A stretch of DNA of 64,000 nucleotides, taken from the NCBI GenBank assembly GCA_009103225.1, contig RHPI01001037.1, forward strand, positions 210,157 to 274,156, written 5' to 3'. Positions 51,009 through 62,468 of the stretch are shown piece after piece. The position numbers were made by a program, and so were the translations under genes. Source of the DNA: Chlorokybus atmophyticus. Taxonomy: Eukaryota > Streptophyta > Chlorokybophyceae > Chlorokybales > Chlorokybaceae. Every line of letters begins with the position of its first letter. Within the stretch, counting starts at the first letter, position 1. The notes below the pieces were generated by a model. It was not told where the DNA came from. It searched no databases and worked only from the letters and a program-made list of their open reading frames with translations.

Positions 51009-52352
51009 GCAGGCTGCCACCACGTACCTTGTAATTGTAGCAGGTTATTGTGTTGACATGGACTCAGTTGGGTCTTGCATGCAAGTAGAGTCAGCATATC
51101 TCAGGGTGGCAAAGTCTGAGTTTACTTACCCCACATGGGCAGCATGTGCACACTCCTGCAGTGCATGGAAATAGCTTTCCTTGGCACTCTACCTCCGGCC
51201 TCCCAAGTGAACAATCAGTTTGGATGCGGGGGTTAAAGTTGCACCTTCAAATCGATGCAGCAGCTTGTGCATTTTCCTGTAGTAAATGAAACTTGCATTA
51301 GATATATGCTTGCCCCCCACAACATGGCCGTCGTCTTGTCTTGCTGGGCAAGTTGGACCCCAGAGACATCACCTGCCGCTGCGCGCCTAGCCACGGAAAG
51401 GGGGGTCATAGCAGGATAGGTTGCCTTAGGTAGTCATGTCGTGCATGTTCTGACAGATCAGGCTAATTGCGATGCCTGTCCACACGATTGTAATACAAGG
51501 GGTTTTTTGGCTTCATACGCGTCGTTCAGCTTCCGTTTCAATCATGCAGCAGATAATGAAGGTGGGACCCACGTACGGTGTACACACGCCAATGCATTCA
51601 ATTGCAGCACCAGTCCATCATGCCACAATACATCTCAATAGTGTGCACACTAAGGTACTTTCAGGCTCTTTACAGCCCTACAGACTGTACAGGATATGCT
51701 GGCAGTAGTTGGAGACATGCATGACCTCACTCACAGCATGCCAAACAGCAACATGCAAGCACATTACATCACAACCGCCGGGCTATACACACTGTTTGTT
51801 CCTCACTACACTATACACTAGTCTAGACCTCCCCGTTAGGCATGCATACATGCGTGTTAGTAGTGCATTACCTGCCCACACGGGCTCTGTCGGTTGGTGT
51901 TGGCAAAGGCAGCAGTAGCAGCAGCACAGCATGACGACTCCCTCCCTTCCGCCTGCTCTCCCTCTCCCCCCGCCACCCACTCTGCCACGCAGTTTCCGCT
52001 GCTGCGTCTCTCACTACCCTAACCCTTCTCACGCAGTGCCAACGTCAGCACTGCCGCATGCAGGGCCACTGTGTCACTGGCGGTTAGGTCTGGTCTGTAG
52101 GGTTGGGTGGTGGGGTTGTGTGAAGCAAGTGATCACGAGGGGATGGCCAGGCAACCACACAAGCAGCAGCCAAGCGCGCATGGACACAAACAAGCTGCTC
52201 AACTACCGGACACATATCCCCAACTAGGCTTGTTCCACACAAACGCGCAAGCCCTGCCTCGCAGTAATGAGCAACGAGATGTTGCCACTGCAGACACAGG
52301 AAACAAGCTCAAGGCCACACCTGTACAAACTGAATGACAACTACCAAATGGC
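51009..52352. other. Convergent intergenic region
   Basis: No gene recognised. Contains a CCCTAACCC motif at 52016-52024. The last 30 bases hold the TGTAC (minus strand) past the RPF2 stop. Confidence 0.5.
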
Positions 52353-53770
52353 TCAGCTCGACTTCAATTGCTTTCGTGCATCGCTGTTGGACTCTCTGCG
52401 CTCCCGCTTCGTGCCCTTCATCTTGTGCACGGCCATGCCTTGGAGCTGCAAGGGCATGGTTGTCATCGTTAGAAACAACGACACGCAAACACAGGTGACC
52501 AACACCTGCCACAGCAAGCACCGCTCCTCTGAGGAACGACATGTTACCTGCTGCTTTGGCACATAGATGCGTCCGACCTTGCCCACGAGCGCATCCGTCG
52601 ACACGTTCTTCACCTGCAGGCAAACATGCACGGTGAGCGATGTACAATGCGCAATGGCCTGGCCTGGTCCAGGGCCTCGCCGTCCACACGCACCTTTTTG
52701 TGTGCCGGTTTGGGTGCGAGCTTCATGGCTTCGCGCTCGAGGTCGGCAGAGGGCGTGCGCGTGCGCCGCAGCACGAGGTCCATGCTCGGGCCGATCTCCT
52801 CAAGCTCGATGCGCGGAGTCTGCCACTCGTGATTCAGCATACACGATATGCAGAAAGCTGTAACGGTGCGCAGCTGTACCAACACGCGACGACAACAGCG
52901 CTTACCGTTGTGCCTGACTTCTTGAGCTTGATTCTGCAGTGGCGGAACAGCACGCGACCGCCAGGGACTGCCGTGCACACAATCGCGCGGTCCAAACCCT
53001 GCACGAACCATGACGATGACGGACGCAGCAGCGCGGTGGACAGTGCCAGTCAGCGGCACTGAAGCCAACATGCAAGCTGATGAGCATGCAGCATTGCGCG
53101 CACGCAGCTCACCTTGAGGTTGACGGCGTCAACGACAAGTCCCCGGAACATGTCCAACAGCAGACTCTGCGCGCAAAGCAACAAATGATATCAACACTCT
53201 TCGACGCACGCATACGCGTATGCATGGGAGCGTAGGCACCTTGAGCTGGCGGTGGTTGGGGCTGGACTCGAACTCTGCTCCGGCGAATACGAAGCAGGGC
53301 TTGGAGCCGTATCCTCCTGCGGCGGCGGCGGCTGCGCGCGCTGCGATCGGCCTGACTCCCTGCACTCCCGCCTCCACGGCGTCGTACAGCCTCCCGTCGT
53401 ACATCCTCCCCAGCACGAGGTTGTCCGGCCGCTTCTTGGAGTGCGTCCCCAGCGCCAACAGCCCGCAGTCAGACCGCCCAGCCATCTCCTCCAGCGCCGC
53501 CTCGCCGCCGGACGCAGGGTCGAGCGGGGAACGGGCCTCCGCGTGGCGACGAGCGAGGCGGGAGACGGGCTCACCACCGGCGTGGCGGCAGAGGGCGTGG
53601 AGGTCGCCCAGGAGGCGTTTGAGGGCGGCGGAGCTCTTGCCGCCCCGCATGAACAGCGAGCGCTTGAGGCGCTCCACGGGCTGCGGCTCACGCTTCGCCA
53701 GCGCACGCTTAGCCCTCGCCGTCCGAGGCTTCACCACACGCTGCATGATGCTACGCGAGGCACTCGCCAT
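52353..53770 (-). CDS. RPF2: Ribosome production factor 2 (Brix-domain protein)
   Basis: Rpf2 with Rrs1 brings the 5S RNP into the pre-60S particle in the nucleolus. The first exon (ATG 53770) reads MASASRSIMQRVVKPRTARA, then KRALAKREPQPVERLKRSLF. The Brix domain follows with RSDCGLLALGTHSKKRPDNL and VLGRMYDGRLYDAVEAGVQG, then SKPCFVFAGAEFESSPNHRQ. Small exons then encode LLLDMFRGLVVDAVNLK, RAIVCTAVPGGRVLFRHCRI and KLKKSG. The next has WQTPRIELEEIGPSMDLVLR. The C-terminal exons give STDALVGKVGRIYVPKQ and AVHKMKGTKRERRESNSDAR, with TGA at 52353. All conserved blocks of the family are present. The first exon has GC-rich codon use unlike its later exons. Confidence 0.93.
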
Positions 53771-54195
53771 CGCCGCCAAGTGTCTGCACAGCTCCGCCGC
53801 CGCCGCCGCCGCCGACTCTGCTTTAATTTTCCCTGGGTCGGTATCATGCGATCGCGGGGCAAAACCTCAAGGGCAGACTGTAGTGTAGGGCAATGGCCAA
53901 GCATGGCTGCAGCGTTTGATAGTGCTAGTTGGCTTGTTTGACAGTGCAAACAAGCCAAGTAAGGTGCTTCTAAGGTGGCCAACATACTAGCCCCCGCAAC
54001 AAGTAACCGGCCCAGGGATTCAAGCGGCATTTTCTTGCACCTGTATGGCTCAGGATTTGAAGTTAAGCAACATGAGCTCCAAAATTGCGTGGTGCTCGAG
54101 TGAAACACATAAGATGAAGAACTTATTAACATAACCTCCCACCACCGAGCCAGCTTAAACCGCAATGTGAACGCTATTGCAAATGCATGCTAGTT

Positions 54196-54400
54196 AGAGG
54201 CAGCACCAGGGGAGAGGTGTGAGCAGCCGATGCGCGTGGTGTTTACTTTAATGTCAATGTGTGACGAGTGCGATAGTTAACCACACCAACTTAGGCTGAG
54301 GCAGCGCCAGGGGAGAGGTGTGAGCAGCCAATGCATGTTGTGTTACTTAACTGTCAATGTGTGACGAGTGCGACAGTTAACCACACCAACTTAACAAGCC
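54196..54400. repeat. Tandem duplication, two ~102-bp units
   Basis: Unit 1 (54196-54297) and unit 2 (54298-54400) share AGGGGAGAGGTGTGAGCAGC, TGTCAATGTGTGACGAGTGC and AGTTAACCACACCAACTTA, with about ten differences. Confidence 0.9.
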
Positions 54401-55339
54401 GCCACTACATCGCACAAGTTTAAATGAACAGCGTTCTGAGGTATTTGTATGTATTAAGATGTTGAGCTAGCAACTTTCTTGCCAAAGCCCATATGAGCCG
54501 AAGCCCGTACTAGTACTGCTTGAATGTTACCATGGTATGCTATAGTGTTTGCCACCGTGGTGTGCAAATTGCAATGCGGCGCATATATCCATCTTTTAAG
54601 TGTTCGACACATGCAATGCGGCGTGTACACAAAAGGCATATATCGTGCATCAGTGATAGTATTGCACACATTGATCATGCCCATCCCTCACACATTTGCC
54701 TACATAAAGGTTAATCCAAGATCGGCGGGCTGCTCACTCACCCCAACAACCACAACCCAACTACACCGTAAACGCTACTACTATTACCACGCCACTATCA
54801 TAAGATACGCGCAATGTTGTTAGACATGCAGTGGCACTCTGCTGAACGGCACACTATGCATCTGTGTGTACTCGGGTTGGTGTTTACTGCTACTGTTCTC
54901 ACTCATCATTGCATTGCACAGCACATATGAGCACTTTGTGTAGTGTGAGGTGGTGGCCCCAAGTGTAAAAAATGCAAAAAATGCATGTAGCTTGCACGAC
55001 ACATGCATAGCGCACAATGCTCACCATCATGCGAAGTTTATTCACCACCGGGGTTTACCTGTACACATTAGCTACTGCCTCTAACCCTGTTATCATAAAA
55101 ATATCCTTACTTGCTTGGCCTAGATGTATGCTTTAGCTTTGAGCATAGCATGACTACACCGCAACGGCCCTGCGCTGTGCAGTGTGCAGCTGACATTGGC
55201 AATGCACAGCAAGGGTTAGGTCACGACAATACGGGAGAGCGCAGCAGACTCTGCAAAGGAGAGAGGGAGAGAGAGAGTGTAACGGGAAGGTACATTATAT
55301 AACCACAAATCGACCATAAAAGCATCAAGTCTTTTATGG

Positions 55340-55484
<145 letters not shown>

Positions 55485-55576
55485 GTTGTCGTGGCTGCTA
55501 TTCTAGCTGTATGCTCGCCTTGTGAACAACATTGAGCCCGTGTGGGCAGGTAACCATTGTACTATGTGCATGCTGT

Positions 55577-55695
55577 GTGAGCTAACGGGGTAGGGGTTGG
55601 TGAGTTACTGCTAGCTACTACATGTGAGCTAACGGGGTAGGGGTTGGTAAGCTACTGCTAGCTACTACATAGTGATATATGGTAGCTAGCAGTAG
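55577..55695. repeat. 46-49 bp tandem duplication with palindromic flank
   Basis: GTGAGCTAACGGGGTAGGGG followed by TACTGCTAGCTACTACA occurs twice in tandem. It is then followed by the inverted segment GTAGCTAGCAGTAG, so the second unit can form a hairpin. Confidence 0.85.
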
Positions 55696-57082
55696 CCCGA
55701 TGGTATGCAGTATTAACGTGCCATTGTTAACATTGCATGCTGCATGTTGTGCATGACAGTGCATGTTGTACAGAAAACGCGCAACACGTATGCACATGCA
55801 TGACACATGCCATGGACCAGCATGATGTCAACATGCAATTCATACTGTTCATGTAAACCACCGAGCTAGTAATACTTGATAACTTCACCACCTACTCTAC
55901 TACCCACACCGCGTTAGCCATAGCAGTCAATACATGTAGTATTTGCTCGCATGAGCCGTGTGTTTGTCACCATGCATGCGGCTACCCAGCATACTATCTC
56001 TTATACATAGGGTACATGATAAGCGCGGCAATGTTGTAGACATGCATTTTAACGCCATGCATCACATGCAGCAAGTCTTACGCACCTCCATGCCCATATG
56101 CATGCGACCACCAGGCTAAATCTACCTTACACGCTACTCCTACACCTACCGCCCCACTGTTGGTTATGCATGCAACGGTAGTGGCAGTGGTCGTCACCTG
56201 CACAGTGGCTTTGATATGCATTGTAGTCATCCCACAAACATGCTCATTTGCAAGTAGCTAGCACACAAGCACAAGCACAAACTATCAACACCAACACACT
56301 TATTACACCCGGGGCCTTCACCACCTAGCCTACACCACACTAAGTGCGTTATGTGCAAATACACAAGCCCTACTATGGCGGCTGTGGTGGCGTCTGCACC
56401 TCACAGCACAGCACAACCACACCCCCACTTCCTCCGTCTCCGCCCTGCTGCTATTGTCTTGCTGCTGTCGTCCTCCTGCCTGCCTAAAGCCACCGGCTTA
56501 ATGCCTATATCTGCGTGACTACAAGTGGTGCATTGCTGCCTTGCCTGCTATGCCTCACCCCCCATCCTTGCACGCATTTAGCTAGTGCACTGCATTAGCT
56601 ATGCCCCTGCCTTTGATTGCGCGTGCTGGTGTCCTGGCTACTTGTCTGTGTTATGCTTATTGTGTGTGAGTGCGACTTGCATCACCTGGAAAGCTCATAT
56701 ATGGATGAACTGCAACTATACCCTATGTAGTAGTTAGCACATGGACTAGCAACAGCAAGAACACCACCGAGCTATCCAATACTATGCTTCTCAACTCACT
56801 ACTTCCATTATTCTAACTACCCACCGTTGGACATGCATACATGTACAAGCATGTGTGCAAGTACGCTACTTGAAGCTCATGTCACAAATTGCTTGTCGAC
56901 ATGCACCAGAAAATTGTGTAGGTATTCTGCCATTACGACATGTAACGCAATGCAGTCCATTACTAATATACTAATATATGCATGAATTCCGCAATGAAAA
57001 ATGGGGGTGTTCAATCCCATCGCAGTTTCTGGTGCTTCACGAACAACATTTGTGGCACTATCACACAGTTTCATAGACGGAC

Positions 57083-57328
57083 ATGCGTTTAGTCCAGGCA
57101 CGCCGATGTGCATACTGCCCAGCAATATTGGTGCATCACCTCATCATGCAACAAGGGTCATGGCGACCTAGCCGGAGCTCAAGACTGCGTGCCATGTCCT
57201 ACATGCGTAGGCAAAGACAGTGTCCTACATGCATACCTTGTTCACAGAGAACACTGCTGAATGTGAATGCGGCGGTGGAGCATAACATGAAACTAAAGCA
57301 AGCCATGTTTGCAATGTTGGACCGGTAG
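57083..57328 (+). pseudogene. Possible U-box/RING-like fragment
   Basis: The frame ends with SYMRRQRQCPTCIPCSQRTL then LNVNAAVEHNMKLKQAM. The CPxC followed by L-x-x-N-x-A resembles the C-terminal half of a U-box (WL..CP.T...L..LVPN.AL). The N-terminal half is not visible, so it is a degenerate remnant at best. Confidence 0.18.
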
Positions 57329-57543
57329 GCATAACTCAAAATTAACATGCTCAGCTTGCCAGCAAATGCTAAACGAACGCGCCGCAGGCTACGTCCAGCG
57401 CACACCACCAGTAACCCCACCCGCCAGCTTGTTTCACTACTTCCGCTACTGCAGCACGCATGCAACCCGCGCAAACGACACAAACAAAGACAGAAGGAAG
57501 GAGAAGCTCCCTGTTATGGTCAGCAGTGCGAGCGCCTCGCTAT

Positions 57544-58532
57544 TCACGACTTGGCGGCCTCCTCAAAGTTCTCCACCAGGTCGGGCACATCATCGTCTTC
57601 CTCCTCGTCATCATCCTCTGCGTCCGCAGCGCCCGAGGGGGCCTCTGCGCCAGCACCCTGCTGCTGGTACTGCTGCGCGATCTTCTTCAGATTCGCGAGG
57701 CTGTCCGGCCCTGTGGTCATGCACACATCAGTGAACATCCAACCCGTAACAATGCCACGTCGGCCACTTGCTGAACTACAATGACAAATTCCAACGACAC
57801 AGTGGAGATAATGGCAAGGAATGTGGCGCAAGCCCTCATACCTAGCTGGTTGATGATGGTCGGCAGCAGATCTTGCAACTCTGCGCAGCCAAGTCCAGGT
57901 GTGAGTAAGAGAGAGAGGGAGAGAGAGAGATGTGTGCACGCCACGGGAAGTCACAGGACGCTGCTTCAAGCAGTGTACACGTAGGGCGGTGCATGCTGGC
58001 GCGCAGTACAGCTAGATGCGCACGCTAGCACGTAGTCTTCAAGAGCACACGCTGGGCCGCGTCTGCGAGTGTGACAGGCGCCAATGCTACTGACCCCAAA
58101 ATGCCTCGACTTCACCACGACCAGCCGACCAACACGGTGGCGACACAAGGCAAGGGAAAAGGGCCCACAGCATGCAGCCAATTGCCCGTCCCCTGCCCCA
58201 TGCGGCATGCAAACACACACGCAACGGGGCCACATGCAAGGCCGCCAGCGCTTACTCTTGGTCTGGCAGGCGCCGGAGACGACGTAGGTGTTGGCGGCAA
58301 TGGAGGCCTGCACCTTGGGCTGCGAGAAGTGGATGACGGTGTCGTCCTTGAAGATGTTAACCTCCTCAATGCCCGGGATGGCGTTGACGCCGAGGCGCTT
58401 GAGCGTGCCCTGTAGGCGCTTGTCGTCGGTGGCCGCTGAGCCCTTGTGCACTGCCTTCTTCTTCCGCCGGACGGAGCCCTTGCCGCCCGTGCGCACGGCC
58501 GAGGCCATCTTCATCAGCCTCTCGCGATTCAT
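57544..58532 (-). CDS. BTF3: Nascent polypeptide-associated complex beta subunit (BTF3)
   Basis: NAC-beta pairs with NAC-alpha at the ribosomal exit tunnel and shields nascent chains from wrong targeting. Exon 1 (ATG 58532) reads [20 protein letters not shown], then [20 protein letters not shown], the RRKxKxxH ribosome-binding motif. The NAC beta-barrel follows with [20 protein letters not shown] and [21 protein letters not shown] short second exon (about 57845-57890) gives [14 protein letters not shown]. The last has [20 protein letters not shown] and the acidic tail with [20 protein letters not shown]. The domain order and length (about 155 aa) match the family. A telo-box lies upstream at 58828-58836. 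Confidence 0.93.
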
Positions 58533-59499
58533 CTTCGCTGGAGGAGGCGGCGGCGGTGTGCGCGCCCGCGCTGCCTGTCTTGGCCTGGGCCTGCCGCTCG
58601 CTGTGCCGTGCCGCTACGGGATGTTGCTGGTGCGTGCGCGCGACTGTTTCGCGCGAGTCTGCAGGGGAGAGTATGCAACCGAGGCCCTCCTACCGGAACG
58701 GGTGAGGCGAAGAGGGGTAACGGATGATGTAGATGACGCCGTCCCCGCCCTCGCTGCGGGCGTGCAGGTCGCCGCCGCCGCCGGCCTGGCTCTGGCTGTC
58801 TCGCCCGCCCCGTCTGCCGGCGGCCGCTAAACCCTAACCTGACTCAGCAGCCCACAACCGCACTCCGCTCTCCTCCGCAGCGCACTCCTTGTGCGCAAGC
58901 CTTGATGATTTTATCAATGGCGACTTCCCATTCGGAATTGGCTACTTAACTTAACATGAGGTGTCATTAACCGATACCAGTACCGGTAGGCCACGGCAGC
59001 GATCTGCCTTTAGCACGAAATGTCTTTTTCAAAAACCTGCGACAAATATGCAAAATGCCCTGCTCAAAGCAGGCCTTGATGATAGAGCTTTAATATGGAT
59101 TTTAAGAGTAACACTGCTTTCATAAGTTGGTATCATACCATAAATATATGACGAACGCAACTTGTGTATGACATCTTTATTGCGGTGCGTTATTACGTGC
59201 TTTATGATGATGGACTGTTATATTTGAGTCGTGCTAAAGTGTATGTAGCGGTATGCTACTTTGCCGACGTGCGTTGCATTTTATCTATTAATCATAATCA
59301 TACCTACGGTGCAATTTTGTTACGAACGACAAAGCCCTATAATGCAACACCTTTACTTTTTAAGGTTTTCATTTTCATGAAAGAAGAAGTTATCGTTCAC
59401 TGCAAAGGTATGACAGTGTAACTTGTACCAACCATAGTTGATAAAACGCCAAACCGATACAACTGTCGTACACCGGGGAAATAAATATTAAACCTTGTA
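58533..59499. other. BTF3 upstream and AT-rich intergenic
   Basis: GC-rich to about 58880 (5' UTR/promoter), then abruptly AT-rich. No gene recognised. An 85-codon + frame at 59164-59421 has no family resemblance. Confidence 0.5.
58828..58836 (-). promoter_or_regulatory. Telo-box (AAACCCTAA)
   Basis: AAACCCTAACC lies about 295 bases upstream of the BTF3 start codon. It is a typical plant-lineage promoter motif for translation genes. Confidence 0.5.
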
Positions 59500-59519
59500 T
59501 GGTGCGGACGTCCGCACCA
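59500..59519. repeat. Perfect 20-bp palindrome
   Basis: TGGTGCGGACGTCCGCACCA is its own reverse complement. Its first 16 bases recur at 60454-60469 on the far side of the 60-bp array. Confidence 0.95.
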
Positions 59520-59616
59520 GGGGGGCAGAAGCGAGCGGTGGAAGCTACAAACCAGGGTCAAAACTTGGCGTATAACCACGAAAACCAACCCGATTTCCAC
59601 AATTGTCACGACTGGT

Positions 59617-59745
59617 TTAGCGCTGAGCGCGCCAGATTTGGTCTGATAATAGTTAAAGCTCAACATTATTAACCGAAAAGGTTAAGACTACAAATTTAGC
59701 GCTGACCGCGCCGAATTTGGTCTGATAACAGTCAAAGCATAATAA
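59617..59745. repeat. Tandem duplication, ~79-bp period
   Basis: TTTAGCGCTGAGCGCGCCAG then ATTTGGTCTGATAA...GTTAAAGC at about 59617 recurs at about 59696 with a few substitutions. Confidence 0.85.
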
Positions 59746-59808
59746 TGTACATATGTGTACATGTGTGACAAACTAGTATCAACATCGCGCGCGCGAGACA
59801 CCTCGATT

Positions 59809-59878
59809 GTCTCCGTCTGATTCGAACTCAGGCATGCGGCATACGAGTTACGCGCCTTGCCGGCCGCACCATGCGGTC
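59809..59878 (-). repeat. tRNA-like segment with A and B boxes (SINE head or tRNA relic)
   Basis: On the minus strand TGGTGCGGCCGG (59871-59860) matches the RNA polymerase III A box TRGCNNAGYNGG at 10 of 12 positions. GAGTTCGAATC (near 59829-59819) matches the B box, 42 bases away, the normal tRNA spacing. The T-arm can form. The 7-bp acceptor stem does not pair, so it is not an intact tRNA gene. Confidence 0.4.
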
Positions 59879-59923
59879 ACCTATATCACAATTAGTGAAT
59901 GTTGTAAATCCAAAGTTTATTTC

Positions 59924-59984
59924 GCAGTCAGGTCGCACCTTTTTGCATCGCTGAGCCGCGGAGCGAAAGGTGCGACCTAACTGC
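59924..59984. repeat. Inverted repeat, 19-bp arms, heading the 60-bp array
   Basis: GCAGTCAGGTCGCACCTTT (59924-59942) pairs with AAAGGTGCGACCTAACTGC (59966-59984) with one wobble. The right arm is the start of the first 60-bp array unit. Confidence 0.9.
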
Positions 59985-60300
59985 GCCGACTGAACGATAC
60001 TATTTTTCAGTCTGCTTGAGCAAAAGGTGCGTGCCTTAACAACCGCCAACTGATCGAGGCTAATTCTTGGTTAGTTAAAGCAAAAGGTGCGCGACTTAAC
60101 AGCCGCCAATTGATTGCGGCTAGTACTTGATCGGTTTAAACAAAAGGTGCGCGTCTTGACAGTCGTCAACTGGCCGAAGTTGATTCTCGATGAGTTGGAG
60201 CAAAAAGTGCGCGACTTGACAGCCGCCAACTGACTGAGGCTAATCCTCGTCTCAGTTTAAGGAAAAGATGCGCAACTTAACTGCGGCCAACCAACCGAAT
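59966..60300 (+). repeat. 60-bp-period tandem array, six units each with box plus hairpin
   Basis: Units start at 59966, 60022, 60082, 60142, 60202 and 60263. Each begins with a conserved box (AAAAGGTGCGCGACTTAACA-like, then GCCGCCAA). A variable half follows. In five units the variable half can fold: GACTGAA/TTCAGTC, AACTGATCGAG/CTTGGTTAGTT, AATTGATTG/TGATCGGTT, AACT..CGA/TCG..AGTT and AACTGA..GAGG/CCTC..TCAGTT. The sixth unit is truncated. Confidence 0.9.
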
Positions 60301-60323
60301 AAATTTGAACCAGAATGTCCGCA

Positions 60324-61167
60324 CTAGAGGCCGCGGCATGGTTCTAAATGCCATACCAGGCGCGGTTTGCAATCATGGACGTCTGAATTGCAACGGCATT
60401 TTGCCGTGTAGCCTGGTTGCAGCTTGGTGACCGGCGGCACCAGGAATAAACCATGGTGCGGACGTCCGCGGCCATGCATTTGCGCCATTGTTGGCGCGGA
60501 TATCATCGGACCAGGTTTCCGCCATGGTAAGATCGATTGCGGCATCCCTAGCGCGGCCAATTGTACGGGGCCGGGTTTGATTTCATGGAAACTTTGTTCC
60601 AATTTGCTTTCCGACGTAATGACGGTAACCACTCGACGTGTTAACGTGCCCACAGCAGCGATGTGCATGGTTACACCAACACCATGTTGATCTGTTTTTA
60701 TGTGAGGGAATACACGGTTTGCTCGCTTTGAGTGAAACATAATATCACGTCCATTTAATCGCCGCCAGGTTGAAGTATTCGAGATACCCGCACATAGCCT
60801 AAGCACCGCTACTGTTGATAACGCCATTAGCTCCCCCCCAATGTAGGGGAAGTGCGGGATCATGCTTTTGAACAGCTCCGGTGTGAATAGCCTAGTGGCG
60901 GCCTCACGCATCACCACAAGCGCATATGCAGTGGGATCGGCCTGGCTCGTCATGGTGTACATGGTATGTATGGTCGCTGAAGCATGTTTCACCATTGCTG
61001 CGTGGAGGACTCCACCGACAACTTAAAGATAGGGCCGCCGTATCAGGTCTTGCTGGTAAGGTTACCCAGCCACAAGGCGTGCAATACTCCATCAAGCGAC
61101 TCAAATAGCCACCATGGCCCTTTAGGGTGCTAATAGCACGTGAAGCTGCTGCGCCTGTCGGGAACAA
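60324..61167 (-). pseudogene. Degenerate tyrosine recombinase of a YR (DIRS/Ngaro-type) retroelement
   Basis: The upstream frame (60904-61167) reads STLKGHGGYLSRLMEYCTPC then GWVTLP, like the N-terminal SAM-like core-binding domain of tyrosine recombinases. The overlapping 223-codon frame (60324-60995) has AVLRLCAGISNTSTWRRLNG followed by RANRVFPHIKTDQHGVGVTM. These correspond to the catalytic-Arg region and the R-SKTDQ-G-G strand of the YR fold. The two frames are offset, and catalytic arginine/histidine motifs are unclear, so the gene is decayed. It lies downstream of the RT/RNase H remnant on the same strand, which is the DIRS gene order. Confidence 0.5.
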
Positions 61168-61256
61168 CTTAAAGTTGCGAAAGCGCTCAATCTTATGGTC
61201 GCTGGGGAGATGGTCTCCTGATGGCTATGCTCAACAGTAGCTATATACACCATGTG

Positions 61257-62468
61257 TCAGTGTCCACGGCGCAAGATGATCTGCCATGCCACTTGCAATT
61301 GTTTGGCAGGCCCCCTTGAAGTTCTGTGAATCACCCTTAAGGCTTTGTGGCTAGGCCACACGTAGGCTAGGCCTTTAGGTAGGCTCACAACATTAATCAA
61401 AAATGGTGTGCACATTTCACCAAGGTGGCATCGGGCACCACGTCTGCATTGTCCACTCAGGTACAATGAGGCACATGCGGGCATTGCACCCCCGATAATG
61501 ATGCAGCACAGCATCAACACCATGCGGAGGGGTTGGCACCTATTGTTACACCCGCTTTGATGGCACTGAAAGGCATTGCCGAGTAATATTGAGCACGGCA
61601 ACACGACGCTGAAGGACGCACACATTTTGGGGGCATCAGTGGCAAAGCGATTTACACTAAATGGGCCCCACTTGCGGGCAAGCAAATGGGCCTCAGGGGT
61701 TTGGAGAGTGCATCCGCCTTCTTATTGCGCTCACGTGGAACCCACTTAACGTGCAAATGAATGCAATGGTGATGTGAAAGCAAGAAAAGCCTTTTTAACT
61801 TCACGAGCGGCGAGTTAATCAAGCGGCATGTATACCAGGACTTGAGCTGTATTATGCAATCAAGGTCCTGCACAAGACCTTGCACGAGGTATATGGATTG
61901 CAGCTTGCCACAGTTGCTGGCGAACAACTTTACTGGCACATGGCGCCTATGATTGAATGCACGCTGCAGGTGTCTGTGTAACCCATCCGCTTCTTGCAAT
62001 GGACATGCACCACGCCAGTGTGTGTATTACATACATAAATGACTCTTAAGAACGACGCGGCTAGGCACCGTGTCGACCTTCGTTTTATGACCTTCCCACG
62101 CATTGCACATGCTTGCACCGCGGCCAGTGTGGAGGCACGCTCAGCGTTGAAGCGGGCAACTAAATAGGAAAACATCAATGTATGGCATTACGCGATGCCT
62201 TGTTCGTGCAATCGGTGCACCAACCGCTTCATCACTTTTGTGAACACAAAGGCCGCGCTCAACTCAATTAGCATTGAAATGAAAGTGGTACACTTTGCCC
62301 ACAAGTAAGAACCGCAAGTAGCCCCAAAAGGCGGGGTGGATGTCCACACACATGATGGTATCCAATTTCAAGTCCGTTTGAAACAACCAGTCCTCCAATT
62401 GCAGCAAGTCCGGGATGCTGCGTATCATAGTCACACATATGCAATACGGGTGCTAATGCGTAGTACAC
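61257..62468 (-). pseudogene. Degenerate reverse transcriptase/RNase H remnant of the same retroelement
   Basis: The frame 61652-61999 ends with HLHVKWVPRERNKKADALSK, a standard C-terminal RNase H signature of LTR and DIRS retroelements. The overlapping frame 61257-61685 begins LARKWGPFSVNRFATDAPK, matching the W-G-P-x-x-V-D-x-F-A block that follows RNase H in DIRS-like elements. Upstream frames (to 62468) contain short RNase H/RT-like pieces only (FNAERASTLAAVQA). Frames shift several times, so the element is dead. I saw no flanking LTR. Lineage assignment rests on these blocks and the adjacent recombinase. Confidence 0.6.

Noticed and set aside
59809-59878. Functional tRNA gene
   Set aside because: The A and B boxes fit, but the acceptor stem does not pair and the anticodon stem is poor.
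59966-60300. CRISPR array
   Set aside because: Regular period and box-plus-variable layout look similar at first, but units are diverged, the variable halves are related hairpins, there is no cas gene, and the DNA is eukaryotic.
60324-60995. Intact single-gene 223-aa protein
   Set aside because: It is one frame of a decayed tyrosine recombinase whose N-terminal part continues in another frame; the tail (after about residue 120) looks non-coding.
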